From the NCBI RefSeq assembly GCF_002159535.1, contig NZ_NFIU01000001.1:1-64000 (forward strand): 64,000 bases of DNA, written 5' to 3'. This document shows, piece after piece, positions 62,307 through 64,000 of the stretch (position 1 is its first letter; the number at the start of each line of letters is the position of its first letter). The position numbers were made by a program, and so were the translations under genes. This DNA comes from Olsenella sp. An290. Its GTDB lineage: Bacteria; Actinomycetota; Coriobacteriia; Coriobacteriales; Atopobiaceae. The notes beneath the pieces are model-generated. The model saw only the letters and a program-made list of their open reading frames with translations, did no database searches and had not been told where the DNA came from.

Positions 62307-63512
62307 ATGGCCAAGGAGAAGTTCGATCGCTCTAAGCCCCACGTAAACATCGGTACGATTGGTCACGTCGACCACGGCAAGACCACCACGACGGCCGCTA
62401 TCACCAAGGTCCTCTCCGAGACCGAGGGCTGCAAGGCTGACTACACCGCCTTCGAGAACATCGACAAGGCTCCCGAGGAGCGTCAGCGCGGCATTACCAT
62501 CAACGTTGCCCACATCGAGTACGAGACCTGGGAGCGTCACTACGCTCACGTCGACTGCCCCGGTCACGCCGACTACATCAAGAACATGATTTCCGGCGCG
62601 GCTCAGATGGACGGTGCCATCCTCGTCATCGCCGCCACCGACGGCCCCATGGCCCAGACTCGTGAGCACATCCTGCTCGCCCGTCAGGTCGGCGTCCCCT
62701 ACATCATCGTCTTCCTGAACAAGTGCGACATGGTTGACGACGACGAGCTCATCGACCTCGTCGAGATGGAGACCCGTGACCTCCTCTCCGAGTACGACTT
62801 CCCCGGCGACGACCTGCCGATCATCCGCGGCTCCGCCCTCGGCGCCCTCAACGGCGAGCAGAAGTGGGTCGACTCCATCCTCGAGCTCATGCACGCCGTC
62901 GACTCCTACATCCCGACGCCGCCGCGTGACAACGACAAGCCCTTCCTCATGGCCATCGAGGACGTCATGACCATCTCCGGTCGTGGTACCGTCGCCACCG
63001 GCCGTGTCGAGCGCGGCGAGCTCAAGCTCAACGAGCCGGTCGAGATCATCGGCATCCGTGAGAAGCAGACCTCCGTTGCCACCGGCATCGAGATGTTCCG
63101 CAAGACCATGGACTTCTGCGAGGCTGGCGACAACGTCGGCATCCTTCTCCGCGGCATCAAGCGCGAGGACATCGAGCGCGGCCAGGTCATCTGCAAGCCC
63201 GGCTCCGTCACCCCGCACCAGAAGTTCACCGGTGAGATCTACGTTCTCACCAAGGAGGAGGGCGGCCGTCACACCCCGTTCTTCGCCGGCTACCGTCCGC
63301 AGTTCTACTTCCGCACCACGGACATCACCGGTGACATCTCCGAGCTCACCGACTCCAACGGCAACAAGGTCGAGATGGCCATGCCGGGCGACCACGTGAC
63401 GGTCACCTGCGAGCTCATCCACGCCATCGCCATGGAGCAGGGCGACAAGTTCGCCATCCGTGAGGGCGGCCACACCGTCGGCGACGGCCGTATCTCCACC
63501 ATCCTCGACTAA
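62307..63512 (+). CDS. tuf: Elongation factor Tu
   Basis: A 401-residue GTPase that brings aminoacyl-tRNA to the ribosome. It has [14 protein letters not shown] (P-loop), the switch segment [27 protein letters not shown] and domains 2 and 3 to the end (GRISTILD). AAAAGGAGG abuts ATG 62301, so the ATG at 62307 with six-base spacing and product [10 protein letters not shown] is the likely start. Codons are strongly biased with more U-ending codons than neighbours, a sign of very high expression. Located after tRNA genes rather than next to fusA. Confidence 0.98.
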   Translation: MAKEKFDRSKPHVNIGTIGHVDHGKTTTTAAITKVLSETEGCKADYTAFENIDKAPEERQRGITINVAHIEYETWERHYAHVDCPGHADYIKNMISGAAQMDGAILVIAATDGPMAQTREHILLARQVGVPYIIVFLNKCDMVDDDELIDLVEMETRDLLSEYDFPGDDLPIIRGSALGALNGEQKWVDSILELMHAVDSYIPTPPRDNDKPFLMAIEDVMTISGRGTVATGRVERGELKLNEPVEIIGIREKQTSVATGIEMFRKTMDFCEAGDNVGILLRGIKREDIERGQVICKPGSVTPHQKFTGEIYVLTKEEGGRHTPFFAGYRPQFYFRTTDITGDISELTDSNGNKVEMAMPGDHVTVTCELIHAIAMEQGDKFAIREGGHTVGDGRISTILD

Positions 63513-63533
63513 CTTCTCCAGAAGCTAGTTTCG

Positions 63534-63566
63534 GACCCGGCGTCCCCAGGGCGTCGGGTCTTTTTT
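63534..63566 (+). terminator. Terminator of tuf
   Basis: GACCCGGCG (63534-63542) pairs CGTCGGGTC (63552-63560), followed by six T. Confidence 0.93.
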
Positions 63567-63581
63567 CTCGCCGGATCCCTT

Positions 63582-63609
63582 TTGAGACTTTTGGCGATTC
63601 TGTGATACT
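63582..63609 (+). promoter_or_regulatory. Promoter of rpmG
   Basis: TTGAGA (63582-63587), 16 bases, GATACT (63604-63609). A second candidate further down is TTGACA (63631-63636), 17 bases, TAGCGT (63654-63659). Confidence 0.65.
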
Positions 63610-63719
63610 GTCCGAGAGCGAGCGCGGAGGTTGACAAGGCCCAGGGAGGCTGGTAGCGTATACCACCGCGCCACGTTTGAGGGAAACTCCCTCCAACGAG
63701 ATGTTCTTCAGGAGGATTG

Positions 63720-63869
63720 ATGCGTACTCTAGTTACCCTCGCGTGCACCGAGTGCAAGCGCCGCAACTACACCACGGACAAGAACAAGTCCAACAACCCC
63801 GATCGCATGGAGTTGAAGAAGTACTGCCCGTGGTGCCGTAAGCACACGCTTCACAGGGAGACCCGCTAA
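63720..63869 (+). CDS. rpmG: 50S ribosomal protein L33
   Basis: A 49-residue ribosomal protein: [20 protein letters not shown], then [17 protein letters not shown]. Both zinc-binding Cys pairs (CTEC, CPWC) are present, so this is the zinc-containing form. AGGAGG lies six bases before the ATG. In many Gram-positive bacteria rpmG is followed by tRNA-Trp and then secE and nusG, and tRNA-Trp does follow here. Confidence 0.97.
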   Translation: MRTLVTLACTECKRRNYTTDKNKSNNPDRMELKKYCPWCRKHTLHRETR

Positions 63870-63889
63870 CCAAGGTGGGTTTTCATCAC

Positions 63890-63965
63890 AGGCCAGTAGC
63901 TCCAATGGTAGAGCGGCGGTCTCCAAAACCGTTTGTTGAGGGTTCGAGTCCTTCCTGGCCTGCCA
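63890..63965 (+). tRNA. tRNA-Trp (CCA)
   Basis: Acceptor AGGCCAG pairs CTGGCCT, anticodon loop CTCCAAA (CCA), T loop TTCGAGT, discriminator G and encoded CCA end. The window ends 35 bases later, presumably before secE. Confidence 0.97.
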
Positions 63966-64000
63966 GATTTCACCACCGGCTTTCCCTTCGGGGTTAGCCG

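Overview
The window is a GC-rich, gene-dense stretch of a bacterial chromosome, most likely from an actinobacterium of the class Coriobacteriia, in the Olsenella/Atopobium group. That placement is inferred from very high GC with strong third-position GC, Gram-positive-type gene order, cell-wall-anchored glycosidases, a DisA cyclase, a GlgC/GlgD pair, rubrerythrin, and a MurE that resembles L-lysine-adding enzymes. No phage, plasmid, transposase or CRISPR signal was seen.

Layout. 1-2.2 kb: end of dnaX, then ybaB-recR, a membrane protein and tRNA-Asp. 2.4-6.1 kb: a very large surface GH20 glycosidase, followed by a repeat-rich gap. 6.6-9.4 kb: HAD phosphatase, Rrf2 regulator, MutY-like glycosylase, rubrerythrin. 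9.7-21.5 kb: one glycogen operon, glgB-glgP-glgC-glgD-glgA, ending in a GH13-GH77 fusion. 21.7-30.4 kb: mfd, a Tat-exported surface GH3 enzyme, mazG, a FtsB-like protein, ppx, tRNA-Leu and tRNA-Glu. 30.7-36.8 kb: two coupled TPR-like paralogs, an iron alcohol dehydrogenase, YhbY, a Cof phosphatase and a degenerate MurE paralog. 36.8-43.9 kb: murE, tRNA-Val, rph, a wrecked GH2 glycosidase pseudogene, rdgB, nagB and an Xaa-Pro peptidase. 44-53.4 kb: veg-ispE, tRNA-Pro, LysR plus glycerate kinase, a spermidine-synthase-like protein, TatA with a zinc ribbon, greA, a LysRS-HD fusion, a repeat cluster and an acyltransferase. 53.4-64 kb: clpC-disA-ispD-ispF-cysS-rlmB-yacP, a tRNA block (Thr, Tyr, Thr, Met), tuf, rpmG and tRNA-Trp, which closely follows the order known in Bacillus subtilis.

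The genes support a saccharolytic anaerobic lifestyle. Surface hexosaminidases (GH20, GH3, formerly GH2) would release amino sugars, and NagB feeds glucosamine-6-phosphate into glycolysis. Surplus glucose is stored and remobilised by the complete glycogen operon. Rubrerythrin and the Rrf2 regulator fit oxidative stress defence. IspD, IspE and IspF belong to the non-mevalonate isoprenoid pathway.

The most unusual items are: a MurE paralog whose P-loop is destroyed and whose start codon overlaps the murE stop codon; a lysyl-tRNA synthetase fused to an HD hydrolase behind a leader with two interleaved 9-bp stems; a recurrent intergenic 13-mer (GGGCGAGAAGAAC) that also bounds palindromic elements with AT-rich cores; and a cluster of three different repeat types between lysS and the acyltransferase gene.
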